Assembly: GCA_011391695.1 (NCBI GenBank)
Contig: JAABQB010000001.1
Span: forward strand, 1-64,000
DNA: 64,000 nucleotides
Direction of reading: 5' to 3'
Source: Desulfobacteraceae bacterium
Lineage (GTDB): Bacteria > Desulfobacterota > Desulfobacteria > Desulfobacterales > RPRI01
The translations under genes were made by a program, and so were the position numbers. Positions 10,909 to 19,266 of the stretch are shown here, in pieces. The notes beneath the pieces were generated by a model. That model worked only from the letters and a program-made list of their open reading frames with translations, was not told where the DNA came from and ran no database searches. Numbering within the stretch: position 1 is the first letter of the stretch; each line of letters opens with the position of its first letter.

Positions 10909-11469
10909 ATGATTGAAAAGGGTGGAAAAATTGTAACCGGCGGCCACGAACTTGAAAATGCTTTTTTCCTGAAACAGGATAAAAAACTTACTGAGCAGCT
11001 TGCGGCAATGAAAAAAATGAAGGAAACAAAAGAAAACCTGAAGAAGGTTTCAGGTATCGAGAATGAGGCTGTTCTGCAAAAACTTATTGATTTAAAGATC
11101 CCCGCACATATTGTTGCTTCGCTCTCCATGATACCGCTTGTGGAAGTAGCATGGGCAGATGGTACTATCGGAGAAAAAGAGCATGAAGCAATTCTTAAGG
11201 CTGCAAAGCTGGACAGCGATATTGACCGCGAACTGCTTAAAAGCTGGCTTTCTCATAAACCGGAACCGGCTTTGCTTGAAGCCTGGACATTGTATATTAA
11301 CGGGATATGTGAAAAAATAAGTGATGATGAAAAAAAGCTTTTACAAAAGACCTTACTCTCACATGCATATAATATAGCAAATGCTGAAGGCGGTTTTCTT
11401 GGAGTTGGCTCAAAATTATCAAAACTGGAAAAAGCCATGCTTAAAAAACTCGAGGCATCATTTAAATAA
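10909..11469 (+). CDS. TerB-like domain protein
   Basis: Soluble, mostly helical protein of 186 residues. The segment LVEVAWADGTIGEKEHEAI (near residues 78-96), with an acidic second half, matches TerB/DjlA-type metal-binding folds. It is charged and coiled-coil-like at the N-terminus (EQLAAMKKMKETKENLKKV). Function is unknown; tellurite resistance should not be assumed. I chose the ATG at 10909, which has GGAAGGTG just upstream, over the GTG at 10903. The gene is monocistronic, with a hairpin downstream. Confidence 0.65.
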   Translation: MIEKGGKIVTGGHELENAFFLKQDKKLTEQLAAMKKMKETKENLKKVSGIENEAVLQKLIDLKIPAHIVASLSMIPLVEVAWADGTIGEKEHEAILKAAKLDSDIDRELLKSWLSHKPEPALLEAWTLYINGICEKISDDEKKLLQKTLLSHAYNIANAEGGFLGVGSKLSKLEKAMLKKLEASFK

Positions 11470-11512
11470 ATAGAATAGATTAGAAATAATCATGATGCAG
11501 GCAGAATGAAGC

Positions 11513-11573
11513 ATGAGAATACAGGAGCCAGGAGCCAGAATAACTACGGACTGTTTTTCTTCTGTATTCTCAT
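11513..11573. repeat. Perfect 12-bp inverted repeat downstream of TerB-like gene
   Basis: ATGAGAATACAG at 11513-11524 pairs with CTGTATTCTCAT at 11562-11573, around a 37-base loop containing GAGCCAGGAGCCAG words. No T-run follows, so a factor-independent terminator is doubtful. Confidence 0.65.
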
Positions 11574-11752
11574 ATAAACCTTATAGCCAAATTGTCTTGG
11601 CTTTCAGGAACACATTCGTCTATAATCGAGCCGAAAAGAAACGGAATTGATGTCAAATCAAACCAATCAGGACAACCGGTGGGTCTGTACAACTTGGTCG
11701 CTTTGTCAGGCTTATGGTTATCCGGGGAGTGAGAAACTCCAGAGGAGGTGCC

Positions 11753-12202
11753 ATGAGGGTATTTACTGTCATTCTTGCTTTTTTGTTTATGAGTGTGTCT
11801 TCTTCCGCCATTGCCGCTGTTAAGGAAATCGGGGTGATAAAAAATATTAAGGGCCCCGTGTCCATTGAAAGGGATAAAGCGTCTATTACCGCAAAACAGG
11901 GCGACAAGCTTTTTGAAAACGACACTATTATAACAGGCAAGGGCGGGTCTATGGGAGCCGTTTTAAATGACAACAGCCTGATTTCAAGCGGTTCCGATTC
12001 AAAACTCATCCTGTCCCAGTTCGCTTTCAGTCCCGCAGAAAAAAAACTATCCAGCACTTTCCATATAATGCGTGGCACTACGACCTATCTATCAGGTTTA
12101 ATTGGGTTACGAGACAACAAGGCTGTTAAGTTCGTCACGCCTACCGCTGTCTGCGGCCTTCGCGGGACACATCTTGCCATATATGTAGTTGAGGGCGATT
12201 AG
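11753..12202 (+). CDS. FecR-domain secreted protein
   Basis: Short exported protein of 149 residues with a signal peptide (MRVFTVILAFLFMSVSSSAI, then Ala-Ala) and a FecR domain. IKGPVSIERDKASITAKQGD and TPTAVCGLRGTHLAI are characteristic. It has no sensor transmembrane helix or peptidoglycan-binding domain, and stops soon after the RGTH motif, as small deltaproteobacterial FecR proteins do. It is probably periplasmic. The start is the ATG at 11753, with AGAGGAGG upstream. The OmpA-like lipoprotein gene follows after 55 bases, so the two are probably one envelope operon. Confidence 0.75.
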   Translation: MRVFTVILAFLFMSVSSSAIAAVKEIGVIKNIKGPVSIERDKASITAKQGDKLFENDTIITGKGGSMGAVLNDNSLISSGSDSKLILSQFAFSPAEKKLSSTFHIMRGTTTYLSGLIGLRDNKAVKFVTPTAVCGLRGTHLAIYVVEGD

Positions 12203-12257
12203 CAGAAAGGGGAATGCGATCGCTGTTTCTGTTCAACAAATGAAGGAGCTTAATATC

Positions 12258-13226
12258 ATGAGAAAAATAATTCCAGCATCTCTTATTTTTTTTGCCTTCC
12301 TGTTTCCTTTTCTTTTAATATCTTGTGCCGGATTTTCGACTCCGGTAATTGTCGATTCGGATAAGGATAGCGTACCAGATAATTACGATAACCGCCATAA
12401 TTTTACAACACCGCAGTATTACGACAAATGCCCCACCACAACGCCACCAGGAGTCAAAGTTGATAACTATGGCTGTCCACCGGATGCCGACGACGACGGT
12501 GTTCCCGACTATCTGGACAAATGCCCCGGAACTCCTTCTGGTGTGAAGGTGGACAAGAACGGTTGCCCCCTTGATACCGACGGTGACGGCGTTCCCGACT
12601 ATCTGGACAAGTGCCCTGGTACTCCTTCTGGTGTGAAGGTGGACAAGGACGGATGTCCTCCCCCGCCGCCCCCGGTTGCTCAAACTTCCAAAACGCTGTT
12701 TGTTCTCCTTCCTGATCCGGACGGTAAAATCGGCCAGGTAGAGGTAAACACTTCCGCCGGATCGCAAGTCCTGGGCAAAGCCTTTGAGTCGACGGAGGTC
12801 GTAAGCTCTGATAAGATCCCCGGCCCCCCGAAAGTCATGGATGAAAAAGCAGTAAGAGATATGTTTAAAGATGCTCTTGCTGCAGAATCAGCTCCTCCTT
12901 CCTCTTTCATCATATACTTTGAGAGCGGAAAAGCCACTCAGACAAAAAAATCCATGCAATTGATTCCGGAAATCCTGGAGGCGATCAAGGCGCGAAAAAC
13001 AAACAGTGTGGTTGTCGCTGGCCATACCGACACGGTTGGTTCGGTTGAATATAATCAGAAGCTTTCTGAGCGGCGGGCCAAATCTGTTACCGACGCCATT
13101 GTTGCTAAGGGTGTTGACAAAGCAATTATAGCTATTGAATTTTATGGTGAGGAGCGACTATTGGTGGAAACACCTGATAATGTGGCTGAACCTGGGAATC
13201 GTCGGGTCGAAATCATAGTAAGATAA
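12258..13226 (+). CDS. OmpA-family lipoprotein with calcium-binding type 3 repeats
   Basis: Outer-membrane lipoprotein of 322 residues. The N-terminus has a lipobox (FLLISCAG), so processing would leave an acylated Cys. Thrombospondin type 3-like, Asp-rich repeats follow (DSDKDSVPDNYDN, DADDDGVPDYLDKCPGTP, DTDGDGVPDYLDKCPGTP; about residues 33-135). The C-terminal OmpA domain (near 225-322) has the peptidoglycan-binding GHTDTVGS and LSERRAKSV motifs. It probably anchors the outer membrane to peptidoglycan. The ATG at 12258 has GAAGGAG upstream. Confidence 0.85.
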   Translation: MRKIIPASLIFFAFLFPFLLISCAGFSTPVIVDSDKDSVPDNYDNRHNFTTPQYYDKCPTTTPPGVKVDNYGCPPDADDDGVPDYLDKCPGTPSGVKVDKNGCPLDTDGDGVPDYLDKCPGTPSGVKVDKDGCPPPPPPVAQTSKTLFVLLPDPDGKIGQVEVNTSAGSQVLGKAFESTEVVSSDKIPGPPKVMDEKAVRDMFKDALAAESAPPSSFIIYFESGKATQTKKSMQLIPEILEAIKARKTNSVVVAGHTDTVGSVEYNQKLSERRAKSVTDAIVAKGVDKAIIAIEFYGEERLLVETPDNVAEPGNRRVEIIVR

Positions 13227-13331
13227 AATTAGAGCGAAAGCAGGAATTTTTGCAGAAGTTTTAAAAAGAAATTATGGCATAAAGCTGATTTAAGATCACA
13301 AAAAAAGTTATCTGAAGGCAGCAATGAAAAG

Positions 13332-13370
13332 AAAAAGGGGTCGCGGTATTTTTCCGTAACCCCTTTTTTA
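13332..13370. terminator. Bidirectional rho-independent terminator
   Basis: AAAAAGGGGT and ACCCCTTTTTT pair, with an inner GCGG/CCG stem and an AT-rich loop. T-runs occur on both strands. It lies between the convergent OmpA-like and DUF4124 genes. Confidence 0.85.
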
Positions 13371-13404
13371 TCTGTACCACGATATGGTGATAGAGTCCGC
13401 CTTG

Positions 13405-13842
13405 TTACGGAAACTTTCTAAGAGGCGCCAGCGTATCAAGAACATCGGCGGCTTTGTTTTTTGATTCTTTAACTGATTTGACGAATTTATCGGTCTCTGC
13501 ATCTGATTTTTTCAACTTATCAATCAGCTCAGCCTCTGTCCCGGATTTTTTCCCCGCCTCCATTTTTTTGTTATCAGTATTTTGGTCCTGTCTTTCCTTC
13601 TCTTCCGTCTTTGGCTGTATACTCTCTTTATCCGTGACACCTTTGTAACTCTCAATTTTCATGGCTTTATCTCTGACTTTGTCAGGCAAAGGCGTATTCG
13701 TTATAACAGTGACACCGTTCTCATCAGTATAGCTGTACACATCGCCGGATTCTGATTGAAGCGGAAAGAGTGAAAATGTGATTGTAGAGAGGATGATAAT
13801 TCCCGACATTAAAAGAAAGAGGGATGTCTTTTGTCTAAACAT
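13405..13842 (-). CDS. DUF4124-domain exported protein
   Basis: Exported protein of 145 residues. An N-terminal hydrophobic signal or anchor (about 7-29) is followed by VYSYTDENGVTVITNTPLP, the hallmark of DUF4124. The rest is a charged Lys/Glu-rich tail (about 60-145) likely to form a coil. Function is unknown; such proteins are periplasmic. The AAGGAGAA-type site before the ATG supports this start. It shares a bidirectional terminator with the OmpA-like gene. Confidence 0.72.
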   Translation of the reverse strand: MFRQKTSLFLLMSGIIILSTITFSLFPLQSESGDVYSYTDENGVTVITNTPLPDKVRDKAMKIESYKGVTDKESIQPKTEEKERQDQNTDNKKMEAGKKSGTEAELIDKLKKSDAETDKFVKSVKESKNKAADVLDTLAPLRKFP

Positions 13843-14031
13843 GAAATGTTCTCCTTCTCACCTGATAGGCAATCTTCTTATTATGAACGGATCGATATTA
13901 TTATAAATGAATGGGCTTTTTTATCACGAATTACCGGTAACGTAAACAGTGTAATTCGGGAACTGTTGTAAAATCCCCTTGACATACAAGGCTTCTTTCC
14001 GTAACTTCAACCCAAGCGAAAGCAACCCCCA

Positions 14032-14289
14032 GACCCCCACGCGGGAAGAGCCGGGTCGGCGGGCGTGGATTTCGATCCGGGCAGCACCGGTATATACCTG
14101 GGGCCAGCGAAGGTCCTCTCCGGTGGGTCGAGCATGAAAACCTTCGACAAGGAGAAGGTGAGGGAGTATACAAAAGATTGGAAGGTATTTATAAAGGTGG
14201 ATCTAAAGAGTGGCAATGATTCAGCCACTGCCTGGACCTGTGACTTTCCGAAAGAGTATGTGACGATAAACTCGGAGTATTCGACATGA
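14032..14289 (+). pseudogene. argJ: 3' fragment of argJ
   Basis: From 14032 one frame reads DPHAGRAGSAGVDFDPG, then a segment containing IYLG and, near its end, ATAWTCDFPKEYVTINSEY. This matches the last 85 or so residues of ArgJ (glutamate N-acetyltransferase), where family members read DPNWGR...GVDFDP...DATAWTCD. No argJ sequence precedes it, and the upstream DNA is AT-rich and unrelated. Only a GTG at 14065 could serve as a start. The stop TGA overlaps the argB ATG, the arrangement expected of an argJB operon whose 5' part was lost. Confidence 0.8.
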
Positions 14290-15143
14290 TGAAAGAGGCC
14301 ATCAGGAAGAGCGGCGTATTGATAGAAGCGCTTCCGTATATAAAAAAGTTCTTCGGCAAGATCGTCGTGATCAAGTACGGCGGAGCGGCGGTAGATGAAA
14401 AAGGCATTGATAGGGGGATACTCAGGGACATAATGTTCATGCACTACGCCGGTATGCACCCGATAGTCGTACACGGAGGAGGGCCGTTCATCTCGAAGAT
14501 GATGAAGAAGGCCGGCCTTGAACCGAAGTTCATAAACGGCCGGCGCTATACCGACGAGCAGGCCGTCAGGATTATAGACAAAGCTCTCTCCGTTATAAAC
14601 AGGAAGATAGTGAGTGAACTTAGAGGAATGGGAGCCCGGGCCTTCGGTTTGAGCGGCAGAGAGAACAACCTAATAAAGGTAAAGAAGATGACTCCCGGCT
14701 ACGATCTTGGTTTTGTTGGTGAGGTCACATCCGTTGATACGACAGTATTGAAAAGGCTCGTAAAAGACAACATTGTGCCGGTCATATATCCGCTCGGGCT
14801 TGGCCGTGACGGCAAACTTTATAACGTGAATGCGGATGACATGGCAAGCGCGATAGCGGCAAAGCTCAAAGCCGAGAAATTTGTCCTGCTTACCAACGTG
14901 ATGGGCATAATGAAGGATAAAGGGAACCCGAAGACACTCTACAAGACGCTGAACTCTGCGGACGTTCAGCGCCTTATAAATGATAAGGCGATAGATTCCG
15001 GTATGATACCGAAGGCCGAAGCATGCTCGAAGGCCATAAGGGGCGGAGTAAAGAAGGCCCATATCCTCAATGCCGGCATCGAGCACGCAATGCTCCTGGA
15101 GATATTCACAGACAAGGGAATAGGAACGGAAATCGTGAATTGA
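14286..15143 (+). CDS. argB: Acetylglutamate kinase
   Basis: Phosphorylates N-acetylglutamate in arginine biosynthesis. The 285-residue product has the amino-acid kinase motifs VVIKYGGAAV (near 27-36) and IVVHGGGPFISKMM (59-72), plus FVLLTNVMGI and SGMIPKAEAC; it is full length. It overlaps the argJ fragment by four bases. Base use differs from its neighbours: AAG, GGC and CGG codons dominate and the stretch is visibly richer in G+C. Together with the broken argJ, this suggests acquisition or rearrangement. No promoter is obvious, so expression from the remnant junction is uncertain. Confidence 0.92.
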   Translation: MMKEAIRKSGVLIEALPYIKKFFGKIVVIKYGGAAVDEKGIDRGILRDIMFMHYAGMHPIVVHGGGPFISKMMKKAGLEPKFINGRRYTDEQAVRIIDKALSVINRKIVSELRGMGARAFGLSGRENNLIKVKKMTPGYDLGFVGEVTSVDTTVLKRLVKDNIVPVIYPLGLGRDGKLYNVNADDMASAIAAKLKAEKFVLLTNVMGIMKDKGNPKTLYKTLNSADVQRLINDKAIDSGMIPKAEACSKAIRGGVKKAHILNAGIEHAMLLEIFTDKGIGTEIVN

Positions 15144-15439
15144 CAGGATTTAAAATTCGGGATATTGAAAAATAATGGAATTTTCGGGATATCTCACACT
15201 TTTTGATTTTAACAAAGTTCTGTTTTTTCAAAGATTATTTTTGTGCGGTTTGATTTGATTCTTTATTTCCTCTAAAATATGCGGGATTTAGAAAACTCAA
15301 GGTTATTTCATTCCATCCTTAATTCTCAATTTTGACAAACTACCCGCTACAGAAAAGTTTTGAAAAGAATCAATCATGGATGAGATAAAGTTCATTTGAG
15401 GTCACGAAAACTTTCTCTGTGGGGTAGCAGTAGGGTAGC
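15144..15439. other. Gene-less AT-rich stretch
   Basis: No coding frame, RNA or repeat-word cluster is recognised. CTACCCGCTAC near 15347 faces GGGTAGCAGTAGGGTAGC near 15422-15439, a weak inverted relation next to the tRNA-Lys terminator. It could be a remnant integration boundary, but no integrase is visible. Confidence 0.4.
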
Positions 15440-15480
15440 AAAAAAAAGAAAAAGGGGTTAACCTTAACTTGGCTAACCCC
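15440..15480 (-). terminator. Terminator of tRNA-Lys
   Basis: Read on the minus strand, GGGGTTAGCC and GGTTAACCCC pair, followed by TTTTTCTTTTTTTTG. It begins about 10 bases after the encoded CCA end of the tRNA. Confidence 0.88.
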
Positions 15481-15490
15481 TTGATTTATT

Positions 15491-15567
15491 TGGTGGGCCG
15501 TGTTGGAATCGAACCAACAACCTACTGATTAAGAGTCAGGTGCTCTACCTAGTTGAGCTAACGGCCC
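15491..15567 (-). tRNA. tRNA-Lys (CTT)
   Basis: The minus strand starts GGGCCGTTAGCTCAACTAGG and folds as a cloverleaf with anticodon loop CTCTTAA, so the anticodon is CTT. The T arm contains GGTTCGATTCC, and the acceptor end ACGGCCC is followed by A and an encoded CCA. Confidence 0.95.
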
Positions 15568-15673
15568 GGATGTTCTTTTTACCTTAAAAAAGCGGATATG
15601 CTCGTACCAGCATTAATTAAGCTTGTCAAATTTTTTATGCCTGCTTATGCCAAATGTTGCAAGTCTTATTTTT

Positions 15674-15800
15674 GACGGCTTCCTAAAAAGCCATTCTGCT
15701 GTGTTACGCTTCATCTTTCGTCATTGCAGCGTACCTATATTTACGCTTCATTTCTCAAGATTTGCGCGCCTTGCATAATGAGCTTTTTATTTTGCCGTCC
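15674..15800 (+). repeat. 127-bp dispersed element, copy 1
   Basis: Bounded by GACGGC and GCCGTC. The body includes CATTCTGCTGTGTTACGCTT and CATCTTTCGTCATTGCAGCG, and later CTTGCATAATGAGCTTTTT. A closely similar copy in opposite orientation lies at 49471-49597. No coding capacity. Confidence 0.85.
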
Positions 15801-15844
15801 AAAGTCCGACCTTATCTTAAAATCTGAGGCTTCCTAAAAAATCA

Positions 15845-16579
15845 TCAATATTTGATCCTGCTTGCGCGTTTCCTCTCTTTTTTCCAGTCGATCTCTTTTT
15901 TTTCTCTCTGAAGTTGTGTTCTTCGTTTTTTGTCATCATCCGGTTCTATATTGAGGATATAGCTCCCGGGCATGGTTTTTAAGGCGGATTCCTTATGTTT
16001 ATCGGCAGGTTTGGATTCTTCTTTCTGTTTCGGAGGAGGCGGACCTGTGAAGCATGAGGGCGGAATAATGTCTGCGCAATATAATTCGCCTGAGGAATAG
16101 AAGGCAACGCCTGAATCAAGAGCTTTCCGGACAAGAACCGTAAGGAGCAGCGGCGCCTGGTCGAAGCGTTTTCCAATTCTTTCAGCCATCTCTTTTGTTG
16201 CCGACAAAACGACTCTGTCGTTCCCGACAGGATGGATTCCTTTTTCCAAAACAAAAACATAGGCCTTTCCCCGGACGCAGGTAAAAAGAAGCTTCGGAGG
16301 ATTAAGGGCTATGACCTGCTTAGGAAGATTATCAATGTTTTTCGCGCGGATTAAAGAATCCTTTATATCAACCTGAAAGTCGGGATATAAAGCAAAAATA
16401 TCATCTATATGGAAAGGCCTCACATAATTGAAGCCTTCTTCCTCGTTGACTGCCCGAAGAAGAGATTTTATTTTTATGTAACCTTCATTGTCAGGAACAA
16501 GGCCGAATTCGTCCGGTCTTCTTTCGAGTACGTATAAAATAAGACGGGCAAGTCTTTTAAGGGATTTTAATGCATCCAT
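15845..16579 (-). CDS. KptA/Tpt1-like protein lacking the usual histidine motif
   Basis: Product of 244 residues resembling RNA 2'-phosphotransferase (KptA/Tpt1). The N-terminal winged-helix part (LARLILYVLERRPDEFGLVP) and the C-terminal ADP-ribosyltransferase-like part (VVLSATKEMAERIGKRF, then FYSSGELYCADIIPP) are in the right order. The expected QGHS motif after IRA is replaced by KNIDN, and the usual LYHGT is LLFTCV, so the normal NAD+-dependent activity is doubtful. A basic, charged tail of about 55 residues (KKRRTQLQREKKEIDWKK) may bind nucleic acid. It stands alone, with repeat words at its 5' side. Confidence 0.68.
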   Translation of the reverse strand: MDALKSLKRLARLILYVLERRPDEFGLVPDNEGYIKIKSLLRAVNEEEGFNYVRPFHIDDIFALYPDFQVDIKDSLIRAKNIDNLPKQVIALNPPKLLFTCVRGKAYVFVLEKGIHPVGNDRVVLSATKEMAERIGKRFDQAPLLLTVLVRKALDSGVAFYSSGELYCADIIPPSCFTGPPPPKQKEESKPADKHKESALKTMPGSYILNIEPDDDKKRRTQLQREKKEIDWKKERKRASRIKY

Positions 16580-16584
16580 AATAA

Positions 16585-16625
16585 GCAGTGAATAGTGAAT
16601 AGTGAACAGTAAATAGTGAACAGCT
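16585..16625. repeat. GTGAATAGTGAACAGT repeat words
   Basis: AGTGAATAGTGAATAGTGAA words followed by CAGTAAATAGTGAACAG. Same family as at 26, 10650, 32845, 42705 and 61595. Confidence 0.8.
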
Positions 16626-16658
16626 GTAAAGAACCATAAATTCTAATTCTAATATTTT

Positions 16659-16687
16659 TTGACTATCCGTTTAACATCATTTATATA
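16659..16687 (+). promoter_or_regulatory. Candidate sigma-70 promoter for hemL
   Basis: TTGACT (16659-16664) and TATATA (16682-16687) are separated by 17 bases, ahead of hemL at 16806. The match is good, but the region is AT-rich, so chance is possible. Confidence 0.5.
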
Positions 16688-16805
16688 TATTCTCGCATAT
16701 AAACATGATCTTTTCAATTTATAATATATGGATAATTTCCAAAAAAATTGGTGATCGTAATAAAATTGGGAAAAGAACCTTAAACATAAAGGATACGTTG
16801 TTAAA

Positions 16806-18098
16806 ATGAAACGGGAAAAATCTGACAGATTTTTTGAGCAGGCAAAGAAACTGATTCCGGGGGGCGTTAACAGTCCTGTACGGGCATGTAAATCTGTCGG
16901 CGCGGACCCTGTTTTTATCGACCTGGCCGAGGGATGTCTGGTTTTTGATGCGGACGGGAACGGTTATATTGATTATGTGGGCTCATGGGGGCCCATGATC
17001 CTGGGACACAGGCATCCTGCAGTGGTTGAAGAAATAAAATCGGCCCTGAACAAAGGAACAAGTTTCGGGGCGCCAACGGAGCTTGAAATCAAGCTCGCCG
17101 GAATGATTGTTGAAGCAGTTCCATCCATTGAAATGGTTCGAATGGTCAATTCGGGGACTGAAGCCACGATGAGCGCGATCCGCCTTGCGCGCGGCTTTAC
17201 CCGAAGAGATATGATTATCAAATTTGACGGGTGCTATCACGGTCATTCGGATTCTCTTCTTGTTGAAGCCGGATCGGGCGTGGCGACTCTCGGCATTCCG
17301 GGAAGCCCCGGAGTTCCTGAATCTTTTGTCGCGGGCACAATATCCCTTCCCTACAATGATATCAAAAGCGTAGAGAAAACCATGAAAAAGCACGGACCAA
17401 AGATTGCCTGCATAATAGTCGAACCGGTTGCCGGCAACATGGGCCTTGTGCCGCCTGCCGATGGATTTTTAGCTGCCCTGAGAGAACTCACTGAAAAATA
17501 TCGAAGCCTGCTAATATTCGATGAAGTCATGACAGGCTTCAGGGTTGCTTACGGCGGCGCCCAGTCATTGTATGGAATATCGCCCGACCTGACCTGCCTT
17601 GGGAAAATAATAGGAGGGGGTCTCCCGGTAGGCGCCTACGGCGGTAAGCGTGAAATAATGGAAATGATTGCACCACGGGGGCCAGTTTATCAGGCAGGTA
17701 CATTGTCAGGAAATCCGCTTGCAATGGCGGCAGGAATTGCGACCTTAACACAGATAAAAAAGCCCGGCTTTTATGATAAGCTGGAGGCGATGTCGGAAAA
17801 GCTCGGGAACGGGCTTCAGGATGCAGCCCGCAAGGCCGGGATTAAAGTCGCTGTGGAAAGAACAGGTTCCATGCTCGGCATGTTTTTTACCGGCAGAAAG
17901 GTTGTCGATTTTAAGAGCGCCAAAACAAGCGACCTTAAGATGTTTTCAGCTTATTACAGGCAAATGCTTGAAGAGGGAATCTATCTTGCTCCATCCCAGT
18001 TTGAGGCCCTCTTTGTATCTTCCGCCCACGGGACGGAGCACATTGAACGCACGATTGAAGCGGCAGAGAAAGTAATGCATGGGCTGAGGCGAATGTAG
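16806..18098 (+). CDS. hemL: Glutamate-1-semialdehyde 2,1-aminomutase
   Basis: PLP-dependent aminomutase of 430 residues that makes 5-aminolevulinate in the C5 heme/corrinoid pathway. The opening [27 protein letters not shown], the [10 protein letters not shown] segment and the [16 protein letters not shown] segment with the PLP lysine are all present; the protein is full length. Corrinoid supply matters here, because the acs pathway uses a corrinoid protein. A good promoter-like sequence lies about 120 bases upstream, and the gene seems monocistronic. Confidence 0.95.
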   Translation: MKREKSDRFFEQAKKLIPGGVNSPVRACKSVGADPVFIDLAEGCLVFDADGNGYIDYVGSWGPMILGHRHPAVVEEIKSALNKGTSFGAPTELEIKLAGMIVEAVPSIEMVRMVNSGTEATMSAIRLARGFTRRDMIIKFDGCYHGHSDSLLVEAGSGVATLGIPGSPGVPESFVAGTISLPYNDIKSVEKTMKKHGPKIACIIVEPVAGNMGLVPPADGFLAALRELTEKYRSLLIFDEVMTGFRVAYGGAQSLYGISPDLTCLGKIIGGGLPVGAYGGKREIMEMIAPRGPVYQAGTLSGNPLAMAAGIATLTQIKKPGFYDKLEAMSEKLGNGLQDAARKAGIKVAVERTGSMLGMFFTGRKVVDFKSAKTSDLKMFSAYYRQMLEEGIYLAPSQFEALFVSSAHGTEHIERTIEAAEKVMHGLRRM

Positions 18099-18255
18099 AA
18101 TATCGGACATCGAATATCGGGGGTCAGTGGTCAGGGCTCAGGTATCAGTGGAAAGAGATGATTTTTCACTTGAATCCTTGAATCCTCGGCCCCTCGAATC
18201 CTTCATCTCCTTCGATATTCGAATTACGATGTACGAACGACGATCTACGAACAAC
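18094..18255. repeat. Mixed dispersed repeat words
   Basis: ATCGGACATCGAATATCGG, GGTCAGTGGTCAGGGCTCAG, CACTTGAATCCTTGAATCCT and ATTCGAATTACGATGTACGA words follow one another and end 10 bases before the htpX start codon. Confidence 0.8.
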
Positions 18256-18264
18256 GGAGGCAGT

Positions 18265-19188
18265 ATGGGAAATAATTTCAAAACTATGATTTTACTTGCC
18301 GTAATGACGGCATTTATAGTCTGGGTCGGTCAGATGATGGGCGGCACAAACGGAATGTTGATAGCTCTTGTTCTGGCAGCGGGCATGAATTTTTTCAGCT
18401 ACTGGTTTTCAGACAAGATTGTTTTAAGGATGTACAAAGCACGGGAGGCAACCCCTGATGAGGCGCCACAGGTATATGAAACAGTCAAAAAGCTGACAAT
18501 TCGTGCTGAGCTTCCCATGCCTAAAATATATATTATTCCTGAAGAATCGCCCAATGCATTTGCTACAGGCAGAAACCCGGAACATGCCGTTGTAGCGGTT
18601 ACCGAAGGGCTTCTTAAGCTGATGGGCAGAGAAGAGGTTGAAGGCGTTCTCGCCCATGAGCTCGCGCACATAAAAAACAGGGATATACTTATAGGCTCTA
18701 TTGCCGCCACGCTTGCCGGCGCCATCATGGTGCTTGCGAATATGGCGCGCTGGGCGGCAATGTTCGGAGGATCAAGAAGAGATAATGAAAATGGGGGAGG
18801 CGGTATTATCGGGCTGGTTGTAATGTCAATTATGGCGCCCATAGCAGCCATGCTCATTCAGATGGCCATTTCCCGGTCAAGAGAATATGTTGCGGATTCC
18901 ACCGGGGCTTCTTTTGCGGGTAGTCCGAAAGGACTCGCCGGTGCGCTTGCCAAACTCGGGGCCTATTCCGGAAGGCTGCCTATGAATGCCAATCCTTCAA
19001 CGGCTCATATGTTTATTGTAAACCCGTTATCGGGTAAAAGTCTTATGAATCTATTTTCGACCCACCCTCCGCTGGAAGAGAGAATCAGCCGCTTAACAGG
19101 AGTTCGTCCGGAAGATAAACAGAGCGGATCCGGAGCAGGCAGGGGCAAACAGGATGCCAGGTCGGTGTGGGACAATATTTCCCGTTAA
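18265..19188 (+). CDS. htpX: HtpX-family membrane zinc protease
   Basis: Membrane-bound M48 metalloprotease of 307 residues, involved in quality control of membrane proteins. Two N-terminal transmembrane segments (about 7-24 and 28-48) precede the zinc motif HELAH (131-135), with the third ligand in SREYVADSTGA. Two more hydrophobic segments lie near 146-168 and 180-202. An in-frame ATG 138 bases upstream only adds translated repeat words; the ATG at 18265 with CGGAGG is the real start. Confidence 0.92.
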   Translation: MGNNFKTMILLAVMTAFIVWVGQMMGGTNGMLIALVLAAGMNFFSYWFSDKIVLRMYKAREATPDEAPQVYETVKKLTIRAELPMPKIYIIPEESPNAFATGRNPEHAVVAVTEGLLKLMGREEVEGVLAHELAHIKNRDILIGSIAATLAGAIMVLANMARWAAMFGGSRRDNENGGGGIIGLVVMSIMAPIAAMLIQMAISRSREYVADSTGASFAGSPKGLAGALAKLGAYSGRLPMNANPSTAHMFIVNPLSGKSLMNLFSTHPPLEERISRLTGVRPEDKQSGSGAGRGKQDARSVWDNISR

Positions 19189-19266
19189 ATGTGATTTAAT
19201 AAAAAGCTCCCGCCGCATGCAGCGTGTATGATCCCGCTGTTTCGGTTCAAGGGGCAAAGGAGAAAA

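Noticed and set aside
15144-15567. Integrated element at tRNA-Lys
   Set aside because: No integrase, no duplicated tRNA end and no foreign genes next to it.
18127-18264. 46-residue N-terminal extension of HtpX
   Set aside because: It is translated repeat sequence, and CGGAGG precedes the internal ATG where HtpX homology begins.
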